The notes: generated from the letters alone by a model not told the origin. 64,000 nucleotides of DNA from Ridgeia piscesae (GCA_025642075.2 JAODUO010000889.1:199629-263628), one strand, 5' to 3'; numbered from the stretch's first letter, positions 41,297-54,497 are shown. Program-made: numbers and translations.

Positions 41297-42309
41297 CACG
41301 CATGTTTTATACGTTGCAAATTTATTCTTATGATTGCTCTTATTAATCTTCCCTGCATATAAATTATATGTTGGAAACATCAGTTAGTTATCAGAATTAA
41401 TGCCTTGTTTATTTTGGCAGGTAAACAAAATGCAGTTCAAACCTTGATTTCCATACTGATTGAGTGTCCTGGAAATACAAACTGACGTCACAATAAAAAT
41501 TACCAGGTCAGGGTGAAGCACTCGCGATTGGCAAACTCATTAAACTAGTTCGACTCGGCTAAATTATGCACTTCTCGTAGGGATCTGTCAGGGCGAGTTT
41601 CCGTGGCAAACATCCCGGGCTTGCGAGGATGAATTCAGCGGGTCGTTGTGTGTCCTTACAAAGCCTTGTTGGTGTTTGCAGTAATCGCAGGCAAGCAGAC
41701 GACAGTGTCGACGGTGATCCCACGCCGAAGCGACAACGACTCGACGCCCAGCCGTCGAACGGCAACAGAACGACACCAAAAGAAACTCAGGTAGTGCGCA
41801 TCCCTGCAAAAGGCCATGAAAACGCGCCCATACCTATCGACTCAGACGAAGACGACAGCGACGATGACGACGTTATAACAATCGGCTCACAAGAAGCTGA
41901 TACGACAGCGAAGTCGTCGGTTGAAGTCAAAGTGGAGACGGTGAAGACAGAGACGCCGGACTCGCCAAAGACGTCCACTGCCCAAGACATCACCAACGAC
42001 AAAAAGTCGTCAACGCAGTCCGCGACTGTGACGTCAGCTGATGCGTCGGTGACGTCAACACCTGCGTCAGCGACGTCAGCATCTGTGACGGGGAAGGACG
42101 AACGGGTGAACGACTTGAAGCAACAGCTGAAGGCGAGTGAGGACCGCTACATGTCGCTACAACGCAACGTCCGGTCTCTGTTGCAGATCATCGTGCCAGA
42201 TCTGAACGTGCCGGCGTTGTCATTCGTCAACGACATCGTCGTCGAGATGATCAAAGTGAACTCTCGCCAGGCGGGAGGGGACACGGGAGACGGGGGTGGG
42301 GACAATTAG
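18959..42309 (+). CDS. MORC3: MORC3/4-like CW-type GHKL ATPase, 16 exons, 773 residues
   Basis: All 16 exons splice with GT-AG junctions into one in-phase frame of 2322 nt. MORC proteins are nuclear ATPases that dimerise on ATP and compact or silence chromatin; the CW domain of MORC3/4 reads methylated histone H3K4. Visible features: ELIDNAYD with Glu39 and Asn43 (GHKL motif N), DNGKGM 71-76, [15 protein letters not shown] 102-116, S5-domain segment [15 protein letters not shown] and [15 protein letters not shown]. The CW zinc finger (405-445) has Cys410, Cys413, Cys434 and Cys445 plus [11 protein letters not shown]. Coiled coil spans about 470-551. The acidic tail has [13 protein letters not shown] (possible SUMO-interacting motif) and two psi-K-x-E sites (Lys648, Lys653). 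A C-terminal coil spans about 705-760. Length and order match MORC3/4; MORC1/2 are less likely. Introns are rich in tandem repeats. Confidence 0.93.
19923..19995 (+). CDS. MORC3: MORC exon 2
   Basis: Acceptor TGTTACAG|ACA and donor ATAG|GTAAG. Encodes [20 protein letters not shown], the start of the GHKL domain including the catalytic Glu39. Ends in phase 1. Confidence 0.93.
20205..25228. repeat. 46-bp minisatellite in MORC intron 2
   Basis: About 108 units of 46 bp, core CCATTGGTTGTTGTCATTCT followed by CTGTCAGCAGCCAGCATGTG. Some units are shortened by a few bases (for example 20536-20640 and 21596-21620). Blocks are re-duplicated: the rare variant CATTCGCGGCCAGCAGCCG occurs at 21543 and 22557, and the GCCGCCCAGC variant at 22012, 22153, 23162, 23946 and 24088. 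The unit has no stop codon in any plus frame, which creates long spurious ORFs. Confidence 0.98.
25549..25681 (+). CDS. MORC3: MORC exon 3
   Basis: Acceptor TGTTGCAG|AC. Encodes [16 protein letters not shown] and FLDNGKGM. Donor TTGAG|GTATG, phase 2. It follows a 5.55-kb intron filled by the 46-bp array. Confidence 0.95.
25682..27197 (+). other. MORC intron 3
   Basis: No gene recognised. It contains an inverted pair, ACCCGTCCACCC (26114-26125) and GGGTGGACGGGT (26170-26181). Confidence 0.8.
27198..27415 (+). CDS. MORC3: MORC exon 4
   Basis: Acceptor ATTTCAG|C. Encodes the ATP-lid glycine motif [15 protein letters not shown] and [19 protein letters not shown]. Donor ACGA|GTATCC, phase 1. Confidence 0.95.
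27646..28893. repeat. 60-bp minisatellite in MORC intron 4, spanning the exon 5 acceptor
   Basis: About 21 units of exactly 60 bp, each with CAGATATTGTGAACTTG, CTTAAGCTATTGCTCC and GGGACACATCATTGAGTCA. The last unit reads GCTCCAGAAGACATCATTGA, where CAG is the real exon 5 acceptor and AAGACATCATTGAGTCTACA is exon sequence. Array units therefore include a degenerate copy of the splice site and exon start, with CAG changed mostly to CGG, TGG or CTGG. Variants show that a ten-unit block (27661-28260) is duplicated (28261-28860). Confidence 0.97.
28894..29035 (+). CDS. MORC3: MORC exon 5
   Basis: Acceptor TTGCTCCAG|AAGACATC, located in the last degenerate unit of the 60-bp array. Encodes [20 protein letters not shown], then [18 protein letters not shown]. 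Donor AAGAG|GTACG, phase 2. Confidence 0.93.
29715..29853 (+). CDS. MORC3: MORC exon 6
   Basis: Acceptor TTCTCAG|AGGG. Encodes [18 protein letters not shown] and the following linker. Donor CTCAGG|GTGTGT, phase 0. Confidence 0.88.
29965..30552. repeat. AT-rich imperfect palindrome in MORC intron 6
   Basis: Long AT tracts with three copies of a 31-bp island (TATTAATTATAATAATGTAA core): plus orientation at 30021-30051, minus at 30403-30433 and plus at 30522-30552. The first two define a palindrome of about 410 bp. Confidence 0.93.
30738..32080. repeat. 32-bp minisatellite in MORC intron 6
   Basis: About 42 units of 32 bp, core GGCAACAAACCAAAACTGCA followed by GCACACTAAAAC. Units alternate between CACACT and CACGCT and between AACGG and AATGG. 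Each unit contains CTGCAG. Confidence 0.98.
32081..32799 (+). other. Rest of MORC intron 6
   Basis: No gene or repeat recognised; AT-rich unique sequence ending in the exon 7 acceptor. Confidence 0.7.
32800..32928 (+). CDS. MORC3: MORC exon 7
   Basis: Acceptor TGTTTACAG|GAG. Encodes [20 protein letters not shown] and [19 protein letters not shown], the conserved S5 core. Donor GGCTC|GTATCC, phase 0. Confidence 0.93.
33096..33597. repeat. 28-bp minisatellite in MORC intron 7
   Basis: About 18 units of 27-28 bp, core TGATTGCATCAGTCTCAGTG followed by CCCC(C)TGC. Unit length varies by one or two C residues. Confidence 0.97.
33676..33795 (+). CDS. MORC3: MORC exon 8
   Basis: Acceptor GTGTACAG|GAC. 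Encodes [20 protein letters not shown] and [17 protein letters not shown]. Donor CACCAG|GTAGG, phase 0. Confidence 0.95.
34336..34433 (+). CDS. MORC3: MORC exon 9
   Basis: Acceptor TTGTTGCAG|TCA. Encodes [20 protein letters not shown] and DFNKTDRY. Donor ACAA|GTAGGTG, phase 2. Confidence 0.95.
35372..35455 (+). CDS. MORC3: MORC exon 10
   Basis: Acceptor GTTACAG|TTC. Encodes [18 protein letters not shown]. Donor AAAAG|GTGAGC, phase 2. Confidence 0.93.
35892..36032 (+). CDS. MORC3: MORC exon 11 (CW zinc finger)
   Basis: Acceptor GATTCCAG|CGG. Encodes [18 protein letters not shown] and [15 protein letters not shown], with three of the four CW cysteines. Donor ACAA|GTGAG, phase 2. Confidence 0.96.
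36360..38699. repeat. 23-bp minisatellite in MORC intron 11, spanning the exon 12 acceptor
   Basis: A degenerate start (36360-36590) leads into about 91 near-identical 23-bp units (36590-38699) with TCACCCTGATCACTATGTTGT then AG. The array runs without a gap into ATGTTGTAG|TCGCTGTGACATC, the real acceptor and first bases of exon 12. Older units at 36435-36448 read GTAGTCGCTGTGAT, closer to the exon itself. Every intact unit therefore carries a copy of the acceptor. Confidence 0.97.
38700..38780 (+). CDS. MORC3: MORC exon 12 (end of CW domain)
   Basis: Acceptor ATGTTGTAG|TCGCTG, continuous with the last unit of the 23-bp array. Encodes [20 protein letters not shown], whose Cys completes the CW zinc site, then KKTYKRQ. 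Donor CAACA|GTGAG, phase 2. Confidence 0.95.
39126..39162 (+). CDS. MORC3: MORC exon 13 (37 bp)
   Basis: Acceptor GTTTTTAG|AGAG. Encodes [13 protein letters not shown], the start of the charged coiled coil. Donor AAGAG|GTTTGT is weak. Phase is consistent on both sides. Confidence 0.85.
39163..39681 (+). other. MORC intron 13
   Basis: Unique AT-rich sequence; no gene recognised. Confidence 0.7.
39682..39888 (+). CDS. MORC3: MORC exon 14 (coiled coil)
   Basis: Acceptor TCGCTGCAG|CTG. Encodes 69 residues of Gln/Glu/Lys-rich heptad-like sequence ([20 protein letters not shown] and onwards). Donor CAACAG|GTCAGT, phase 0. Confidence 0.93.
40230..40676. repeat. About 32-bp minisatellite in MORC intron 14 with donor-like unit
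   Basis: About 13 imperfect units with ACAGGTCAGTTGAGAGGTCT and CGATTAAAGCCC or CGGTTAAAGGGA. The CAACAGGTCAGT in the first units equals the exon 14 donor region (CAACAG|GTCAGT at 39883-39894). Confidence 0.93.
40946..40986 (+). CDS. MORC3: MORC exon 15 (41 bp)
   Basis: Acceptor CTTTTGTAG|AGT. Encodes [13 protein letters not shown]. Donor TTGAG|GTAAG, phase 2. It keeps the frame into exon 16. Confidence 0.85.
41236..41297. repeat. AT dinucleotide repeat in MORC intron 15
   Basis: TATATA run with one GTATAT interruption. Confidence 0.95.
41682..42309 (+). CDS. MORC3: MORC exon 16 (tail and stop)
   Basis: Acceptor GTGTTTGCAG|TAATCGC. Encodes the 208-residue tail: PTPKRQRLD (possible nuclear signal), [19 protein letters not shown] (SUMO-interaction-like), VKVE and VKTE (SUMO consensus), an S/T/A-rich stretch, and a final coil [20 protein letters not shown]. 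Ends at TAG 42307-42309. Confidence 0.93.
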
Positions 42310-43245
42310 GGACAATCAGTGATGCATAGCCTTGTGGATGTTTGCATGTACATATTGCTCAATTGTAATACTACACTAATCTTGTGTGTGCTATTCATCC
42401 AATGGAAATTGTCTTAATCAGTTTTTATGGTGGTTGGCTGAGGGTAAATTAAAGTCAAATGCAGATAAGACAGTTTCTTTTTACTCGTAAACAGAGGCAA
42501 CTTGACGGGATTAAGAACCCTTTCCCACACATCTACGTAGTTAGTGTGGTCCACCGGCACCTGTAACACTACATTTTTGTGTAATTTTTCAAAAGTAAAA
42601 TTTAAGAAAGCTAATTTCTCAACGCGGATTTACGACATATTTATTCTTTTTAGTCATTTGGGTTGAAAGTCCAACATAGTTATGGCATCATTCCTTATGT
42701 GCACCATCCGCCGTTAGCTCCCATATCGCAGGCACTGTTTGGGGTCTGTTTTCCAAATTTGTCATAGACGTATTAGGGCATTATCACGATGCATATACAT
42801 TTATATTGTATTAGATCATTCTAAAGGTGCAATACGATCTTCAAGGACTCACAGACCGGCACATTTTCAGTTTGCATATTGTTTAAAAAAAACTGAACTG
42901 ACTTTCTCAAATGTTGCATATACATCTCTTGGTACATAAGTAATACACAAGAAATAGGTACTTTATTGGATGTTTCTAAGGCCACCTCCAGGCCTCCCAT
43001 AAAAGCTAAATGTTCACATTTACCTGGTCCTAACTACCATGACTAGTGTATTCGCCGATTTCAATATTCCTGGGCATGCATATTCGCCGACCATATAGCA
43101 GAGTTGCCTGCAGTTGCCATACTCCAGTCAGCCAAATCGTTTACGTCACTGGCGCATTGTTGAAAAAGGCAAAGATTGGCGGAATCTTCCGACATACTGG
43201 ATACATCAAATACCATTGGACAGACACAGGATGTTAAAACGTGCA

Positions 43246-43282
43246 TGCGCCAGTGACGTAAGCGGTTTACGTTACTGGCGCA
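43246..43282. repeat. Palindrome containing TGACGTAA
   Basis: TGCGCCAGTGACGTAA, 4-nt spacer GCGG, then TTTACGTTACTGGCGCA: near-perfect inverted arms with two CRE/ATF-like ACGT cores. A third half-copy (TTTACGTCACTGGCGCA) lies at 43140-43156. Confidence 0.75.
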
Positions 43283-44232
43283 CAAGTATCAAGATGGCGG
43301 CGCACTGAATCCAACGTGGAGTGTTTCTTGTACAACTATGCTATAATTAATTGTTTATTAACGATCTTTGTGCACAATTACTATGCACAACCAATATAGT
43401 ATACAGATGGAAGTAAATGCTGTGAATCTCTCACTGACTAGAGTATCCCTTTAAGACTCGTTGTCCAGTCTAGAGGGTACCTAAAATGTTAATGGGTTAG
43501 AATAGCTGAACTTTTTTCAACAATAATTGTCATAACTAAGAAGGTAACATTGTTGATAACGTGTGGAAATTATGTTGTTTTGTAAGGTTATATACGTTCG
43601 GTGTATCTGTGACACTATCGTGTAAGCAGCCAACATCTATTACGTACTTTTGTAAGAAAACCTATCCAGCTTCGATCATCTCATGCTGGCCTACTGTTTC
43701 TCTCGAGTAAACACTTAGATAAGAACTAGGGTTTTCTTGTTTCTGCAACAAGGATTTAGCACAATAGAAGTTACCTTAGAATCATTATCATGACAGTAGA
43801 ATCAATTTAAGTATACAAACTGCCTGGTAGTAAGCGTCAAGCTTTATTGTGCAGTACGTTTTAGAGGTTCGTTTCCTGTGTGGGTGATGTCATTAATTAT
43901 TATGATAAAATTGCACAATGTTGAAAATACAGGTGCTGCGAATATAACAATTGTTAAGTTTGTTGCCATATTGTTTGTTTATATTTTACATACAGGTGAC
44001 GACCAGGAGCATATAGTCAAAGTATGTACTGCAATGTAAACAGAACGACGGAGGTTTCGCATCATCGTTACTTTTGTGAACCATTCACTGCAATGTGAAT
44101 CTCTTGCATCCGTTTGTTGTAGTTTTGAGATCTAGCAATTTCTGTGAAGTGAGAAATACCCTTACCTAAACCATTAGGTTATAAGTTCTAGGAAACATTT
44201 CATATTTTTCTGATGTTGCTGTCCATAAGTAT

Positions 44233-44276
44233 TGTGTGTGCGTGCGTGTGTGCGTGCGTGCGTGCGTGCGTGCGTG
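44233..44276. repeat. GTGC/GCGT tetranucleotide repeat
   Basis: About 10 units; alternating purine-pyrimidine. Confidence 0.93.
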
Positions 44277-45980
44277 TAAAAATTTTATTTCGGAATCATT
44301 CGTTAGTCTGTACTGCTATCAGGACGCTTGAAATAGGTTTGCAGACATATAACTGAAATGCAGACTTCATTGAAGATAATTTACTGTGACATAATGGTAT
44401 TTTGGACCAATTAATTGAAGATTGTTTCAAGATTTATTGTGTAATGCTTCTTAGAATAATTTAGCCATGGCCCAAGTATGCAAATGATGAATGCCGCGGC
44501 TTAAGACCAGGATTTGGGCAGTGTGTTTTGTAAACCCTGGGTTAAGTTGGAAATGTACTGTATGTAGCAAAAAACATGAACTATCTAAGTGTAATCTACA
44601 GATACGGCAGCAACCAATACTTGATTGGTTCCTGTTGTATTTGCCTGTATAAACGTGTAACTTTTTACCTCAGGTAAATGTGGATGACTAGATTGCTTAT
44701 GACAACATGTATCGTGGAATGAATGTCAGAGCAAGTCGTTTGTCGACAACCTGAAGACCATAATCCAGGCAAATCGCAGGAACTATGATTTGAGAGACGC
44801 TGCATTTCATATTTGTCCGAAGGAGTATCACTGTGATATTAACAGGTACTCGTGTATGAATCATATAAAAGAATGTGTACAGTTTGTTGTAGTTTGTGGT
44901 TGGCGCTGACCATACGTCGAGTCTGTTATCTGTAGTGGCTTGCCTTCTCTCCCAGCTGTCATAAACTCATGATAAATGTGTCTGCCTTTTCCTGCTTTTG
45001 CACATCGCCTTCTGCCTGTGTTTACATTTTGTCCACAACATTCTGTGCACAACACTATACACAACATTCTGTACACAACACATGCTTATCATGAAACCTC
45101 CCTCCTACTTCTACTCTAATTTATATTCTACCCTGAACAATTATTTCGATGGGGTGCTATATAATAAACATATTATTAAACTGGTTGGTTGTCGAGGATT
45201 TAATCATCACTGGACAAGTTGTGGATTTCACCAAGGCATACCAAGTAACTAGACACTTGGAATGATATGTACATCGCGCCAACTAGGTGTCATGTATGAT
45301 GTCGTATGGGATTCCGATTTTGTTGGCTACAAACTGTAAACAATACCAGTTCAGTGGCATATCGGTTAGTGGGACTGGGCTTTCGGCTTGCCAGTTGCAT
45401 TTTGGTGCTTGTAAAATAGCGTCCGATTATCTGATTGTAGCATACTCGTTTTGCTTCAACGGTAGACATAGTCTCCAAGAGGTGAGTAGTTGACTCCTAC
45501 ACGTGTGTCACTTGCGATTTCCCACTTCGTTTACCAGTGATTTATTTTAAGTATTACCCACGCACTAGAATCTTCTGCGTCTGTGCTTCAGAAAGTACAC
45601 GAATTTGTTGCATGTACATATTCAAATGACGAGTCTTGGACACTTTATTTTTGGGGATCAATTTATGTTTACAATTTTTTTGTTTATTGCGACACCCAAG
45701 AAAAAATAAAAACGCATCGTGTTTACCGACATGATCCAATAGATAGCATTACAAAATGCTGACATTACAATTTATATAAGCGGGAAGTTTCGCCTTAGAG
45801 GGGCTGCGAGACCCCGGTCATCAGTGACAAGATCATTACTGATGTCGCCAAGCGTGTATTTTCACCTCGGCTTCCCATGCACCGGTATAGGCATACGCGT
45901 CTTTGCAAGATGGCAGTATCCTCCTGAAGCGGTATTTAAACTCGGCCATTATCAACCGGTGACTTTGTCCACCAAAGTCG

Positions 45981-47579
<1,599 letters not shown>

Positions 47580-48170
47580 TGGCGCAGCCGTGTGTCACCC
47601 GGCTACGGCGGACGGCTTCCGGCGACAGACTGGAATCAGAATGAGGTTAACAAAAAGTTACGGCGGTTTTCATTGGTTAACTGATGCGGAGCTGTCGTAC
47701 CGTTAGAATGTACACATTGTGTCAATGAGTTGACATCACAGTAGACCCTATACACGTATGCTATGTCGAAAACAAAATTTTAATAACAGTTAGACGTAAG
47801 CTATCCTTTCAGTCGTCATGTCTGAAGTTATTTTTGTAAGTCTATATCATTTGCTACGACCAAAAAATCTATAAATCGTGAACTTGACAGACTAATTAGT
47901 TATTCGTTCTATTTAGACACACATTATATTAATTATACGCACTCGTCACGCATGCGGAAGCACACACCTGTCCCATAACGGCGAGCCCGTAGGTGTCCAA
48001 CATGCCAGATGTGACGCGACTGTGCGCAGTCGTATTGATTATTCGCAAATTACTAGCATATCGAGTCACACACGACAGTTAATCCAGGCACAATAGACTG
48101 CCACACAACGACCTGCTGTCGTATCAGTCGGACACTTGCTTGGTCGGTTCCGCGGGCGGCGCATGAGTTG
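47580..48170. other. GPCR upstream region
   Basis: No further exon recognised; presumed promoter/5' region by position only. Confidence 0.35.
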
Positions 48171-49855
48171 ACGCGTGGGTGTAGAGTGGGCGGGCGGTTG
48201 ATGGGTGTTGAGTGGGCGGGCGGTTGATGGGTGTTGAGTGGGCGGGCGGTTGATGGGTGTAGAGTGGGCGGGCGGTTGATGGGTGTAGAGTGGGCGGGCG
48301 GTTGATGGGTGTTGAGTGGGCGGGCGGTTGATGGGTGTTGAGTGGGCGGGCGGTTGGTGGGTGTAGAGTGGGCGGGCGGTTGATGGGTGTAGAGTGGGCG
48401 GGCGGTTGATGGGTGTAGAGTGGGCGGGCGGTTGATGGGTGTAGAGTGGGCGGGCGGTTGATGGGTGTTGAGTGGGCGGGCGGTTGATGGGTGTTGAGTG
48501 GGCGGGCGGTTGATGTGTGTAGATTGGGCGGGCGGTTGATGGGTGTAGAGTGGGCGGGCGGTTGATGGGTGTTGAGTGGGCGGGCGGTTGATGGGTGTAG
48601 AGTGGGCGGGCGGTTGATGGGTGTAGAGTGGGCGGGCGGTTGATGGGTGTTGAGTGGGCGGGCGGTTGATGGGTGTTGAGTGGGCGGGCGGTTGATGGGT
48701 GTAGAGTGGGCGGGCGGTTGATGGGTGTAGAGTGGGCGGGCGGTTGATGGGTGTTGAGTGGGCGGGCGGTTGATGGGTGTTGAGTGGGCGGGCGGTTGAT
48801 GTGTGTAGATTGGGCGGGCGGTTGATGGGTGTAGAGTGGGCGGGCTGTTGATGAGTGTAGAGTGGGCGGGCGGTTGATGGGTGTTGAGTGGGCGGGCGGT
48901 TGATGGGTGTAGAGTGGGCGGGCGGTTGATGGGTGTAGAGTGGGCGGGCGGTTGATGGGTGTAGAGTGGGCGGGCGGTTGATGGGTGTAGAGTGGGCGGG
49001 CGGTTGATGGGTGTAGAGTGGGCGGGCGGTTGATGGGTGTTGAGTGGGCGGGGGGTTGATGGGTGTAGAGTGGGCGGGCGGTTGATGGGTGTTGAGTGGG
49101 CGGGCGGTTGATGGGTGTAGAGTGGGCGGGCGGTTGGTGGGTGTAGAGTGGGCGGGCGGTTGATGGGTATAGAGTGGGCGGGCGGTTGATGGGTGTAGAG
49201 TGGGCGGGCGGTTGATGGGTGTAGAGTGGGCGGGCGGTTGATGGGTGTTGAGTGGGCGGGCGGTTGATGGGTGTAGAGTGGGCGGGCGGTTGATGGGTGT
49301 TGAGTGGGCGGGCGGTTGATGGTTGTTGAGTGGGCGGGCGGTTGATGGGTGTAGAGTGGGTGGGCGGGCGGTTGATGGGTGTTGAGTGGGCGGGCGGTTG
49401 ATGGGTGTAGAGTGGGCGGGCGGTTGATGGGTGTTGAGTGGGCGGGCGGTTGATGGGTGTTGAGTGGGCGGGCGGTTGATGGGTGTTGAGTGGGCGGGCG
49501 GTTGATGGGTGTAGAGTGGGCGGGCGGTTGATGGGTGTTGAGTGGGCGGGCGGTTGATGGGTGTTGAGTGGGCGGGCGGTTGATGGGTGTAGAGTGGGCG
49601 GGCGGTTGATGGGTGTTGAGTGGGCGGGCGGTTGATGGGTGTTGAGTGGGCGGGCGGTTGATGGGTGTTGAGTGGGCGGGCGGTTGATGGGTGTTGAGTG
49701 GGCGGGCGGTTGATGGGTGTAGAGTGGGCGGGCGGTTGATGGGTGTTGAGTGGGCGGGCGGTTGATGGGTGTTGAGTGGGCGGGCGGTTGATGGGTGTAG
49801 AGTGGGTGGGCGGGCGGTTGATGCGTGTTGAGTGGGCGGGCGGTTGATGGGTGCA
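48171..49855. repeat. 26-bp G-rich minisatellite
   Basis: About 65 units of 26 bp: GGGCGGGCGGTTGATGGGTG followed by TAGAGT or TTGAGT. Rare variants include ATGTGTGTAGATT (48514 and 48799), part of a re-duplicated block. The plus strand is strongly G-rich. The 702-codon minus-strand frame across it is a repeat artefact. Confidence 0.98.
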
Positions 49856-49968
49856 ACGTGCGCAATCTATATACTAATGCTACTATACATGTATTGTGGC
49901 CACATTGCACTGATTCGTGTATGCATGCATGTTTGTACGTATGCATATTGTAGTATATTCCCACAGGC

Positions 49969-51656
<1,688 letters not shown>

Positions 51657-51658
<2 letters not shown>

Positions 51659-52490
51659 AACACAACATCTAGCATCATCACAGCATCGTATGACATCATA
51701 CACCCGCGCAGTCATACATAGACATAACTATATATACTGTAAGGGTTAGTCCAATAATAACGACCCCACGGCTGTTGATTCGACTGCTGTCTTCGGACTA
51801 TGCATCAAAACATGCATGAGCAATAACAAGGGTCCTACCAGATTCGTGGCACGGATTCAGACTTCCGTGATGAAGAAGGAGGTTTACAGACGTAAGGCAG
51901 CCTCCGTGTCCGCGCCGCTGTCTGTGCCGGTCGTGGCGTAACGAGACCAGACAGCCGGGTGTTATCGGTCTCTCGTTACGGCCAGACCGAGCAATGAGGA
52001 CGGCGCGTCACATCGTCTGTGGAGCAGCTTCCGTCGTTGCTAGGCGACGCCGAATCGACGCCAGCCTGCCCAGCAATAGGTCAGACGAACAAAACCAAGT
52101 TTATAAATCAATTATTTTCGTGTCGGCTGCTGGTAACGACTGCGCGTACTACCACCTGAGTCGATGCGACGGCGCGCGCACTGACTGTGTCGGGAACGTT
52201 GTTTATAAATCAATTATGTTTCACCGGTTAACTGAATAACGGGCTGGCTGAAGTGATGGGCAGACGGGAACGACTGGCGCAGAACCACGAAGACAATCCC
52301 TCGTGTTTGCGCGTCGGAACTGTTCACAAAACTGATAAACCGTCTGTGTATTTTATTATGTTCATTACGGAGGGAGATAACTGCGGATAACTCGATTACG
52401 TAATGTAATTACGAGATATTATAATTAGTATTTACGCCGTCACAGCGGTGGTGAAATTACTTGCCAAATGTCCGTTGTTTCTGGGTAGAA
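51657..52490. other. Anonymous intergenic sequence
   Basis: No gene recognised. The motif GTTTATAAATCAATTAT occurs at about 52098 and 52199. Confidence 0.5.
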
Positions 52491-52607
52491 AATAGTTTAA
52501 CATTGAATCGATCCACAAACACGCCTTTCTCTAAAATAGCTTTTATTTGCGAACAAAAATGATTAATGGAAATAACGCTGAAAAAGTAAACATATCCATC
52601 CATCCAT
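52491..52607. repeat. Second copy of the 117-bp module
   Basis: Direct-orientation partner of 12014-12130. It sits just outside the compound microsatellite that borders the right arm. Confidence 0.85.
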
Positions 52608-52968
52608 CCATCCATCCATCCACCCATCCATCCATCCATCCATCCATCCATCCATCCATCCATCCATCCATCCATCCATCCATCCATCCATCCATCCATC
52701 CATCCATCCATCCATCCATCCATCCATCCACCCACCCACCCACCCACCCACCCACCCATCCACCCATAAACTATATAAACATACATATAAACATACATAT
52801 AAACATACATATAAACATACATATAAACAAACACGCGCACGCGCACGCGCACGCGCACGCGCACGCGCACGCGCACGCGCACGCGCACGCGCACGCGCAC
52901 GCGCACGCGCACGCGCACGCGCACGCGCACGCGCACGCGCACGCGCACGCGCACGCGCACGCGCACGC
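52595..52968. repeat. Compound microsatellite at the right arm edge
   Basis: Four simple repeats in series: CATC (about 52595-52727), CACC (52728-52765), a 12-bp AAACATACATAT unit (52770-52830) and an ACGCGC hexamer (52831-52968). The last is continuous alternating purine-pyrimidine. Confidence 0.97.
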
Positions 52969-54250
52969 GCCGATGTATCCATGTGCACTCGCGTCGTCTG
53001 TTTACTTTCTTCATAATTATATACATAGTTTAATATATTATATACTATGTATATGTATACCGCTTCGCATATACTGACGAAAGTGTGTCTTAATTCACGA
53101 GATGGCTCGATAAACAATTTTACTAGGTGCTCAGTGAATGACAGTGGCGCCACACTACGGAAGCTGGCTACTTATATCTAGCCGATACAGCGCCCCACGA
53201 CGGGTTCTAAACAAAGCCATTAGCTGTTAGCTGCGACCAGTGTTGCCAACTCCGCGGTTTCCCCGCGCGATTGGGCTAGTTTTAGACCTGTTCCGCGGGG
53301 GAAATTACCCGTTGCGGGTTGCGTTTTTTTAGGCGTATGCCGCTTTTTTTGTGTGTGTCAATACACAAGGAGTATTCTATTTTTAAGAGCCGTCATTTTC
53401 TTCGTCACGTAATAAATACTGTGAACTACCAATCCAAAGCCGCCTAATGTTTTTGATATACCAACTCTTCTCTCTGTTGCGCTACGTGTAGTAACGTAGC
53501 GCAACGAGCAGTTACTTGCGAGGATGGGCGTGATCCAAACTTAGATGCTGCTCAAGTTCAGCCAGCCAGCAGGTATAGCTGATTGTTATAGTCTAGTAGT
53601 CCAGGCATGAAGCCTGGGGAGTTGTGATGATGGAGAAGGGGGTTGCCATAGATAGCTATATAGCTCACATTGTCTTGATGATAGTATACATAATTAACTA
53701 TACGCAATTATGCACTGCGACCGTAAGCCAGTTCTGAACGCGACCTCAAATAAGTTAATAATTAAACTGGTAATAAAGCACAGACGACATATCTCACATC
53801 GACGTTTGAAACCGCAACAACTGACACTGATTGACAGCATGTCAGAGCACCTCTCTCAATAAAACAATTAAGTAGGGTCTAATTGGTTTTTTCCCCATCA
53901 ATTGTCTGCATGTAGTCCTATAAATAGGCCAATGCGTTAGTTAGTTTTTAATTACTCCTTGTGTATTGACGCGGAAGGTGGGAACCACGAGCTTAGCTTT
54001 ACGTCCCTGAGTGTAATTCACTTTTCTAGTTAGTGTTCAAGTCCATAGCGTGTAACGGGCAAGTGCAGTGTGTATGGGGGACAATACGTGCGGAATGGGA
54101 AAAGAAGACATGTTTAAGTCTTAAAAGTGGATTCGGAGAGTAACTTGGGACGAGAAGAAATCATTCTGTCGTTGTTGATGCTGCGAAGTGCATGCCTTAA
54201 CGTGGATGATATGGTTTTGGCGTTCAACCAGTAACTTCACAACAGGTAAC
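52969..54250. other. Inner right-arm sequence
   Basis: Mirror of 9099-10380. No gene. Hairpin at 53477-53506. Confidence 0.6.
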
Positions 54251-54251
54251 G

Positions 54252-54497
54252 TTGCGTATTACAATTGATCAATTCACGATAGGAAGTGACATTTTCCTAG
54301 GGCAAACGCTTTGGATGAAATTCGAAGGGGTGATGGGAGATAAACACATATCACATAAACGTAAAAGAAATGTGCTCAGCTCGTGTGTTACTCCGGCATA
54401 CATGAATGGACTGGAGACGATGGCACCAACAGAGAAACAACAGGAAAACGTCCAGGTTTGCGAAAAACAACCTGGTAAAAATAATCGTGGGAGTTAA
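54252..54497 (+). mobile_element. Degraded LINE RT fragment, right copy
   Basis: Counterpart of 8853-9098 with one residue different; see that entry. Confidence 0.5.

Larger units (their letters stand above)
42310..45980. other. Convergent intergenic region between MORC and the GPCR
   Basis: No gene recognised. ATTAAA at 42448-42453 is a possible MORC poly(A) signal (weak). A 37-bp palindrome lies at 43246-43282 and a GCGT repeat at 44233-44276. The GPCR 3' UTR presumably lies at the right end on the minus strand. Confidence 0.5.

Noticed and set aside
54252..54497. Conserved 81-residue small protein in both arms
   Set aside because: It starts without ATG and resembles the end of a LINE reverse transcriptase; conservation is explained by recent arm duplication.
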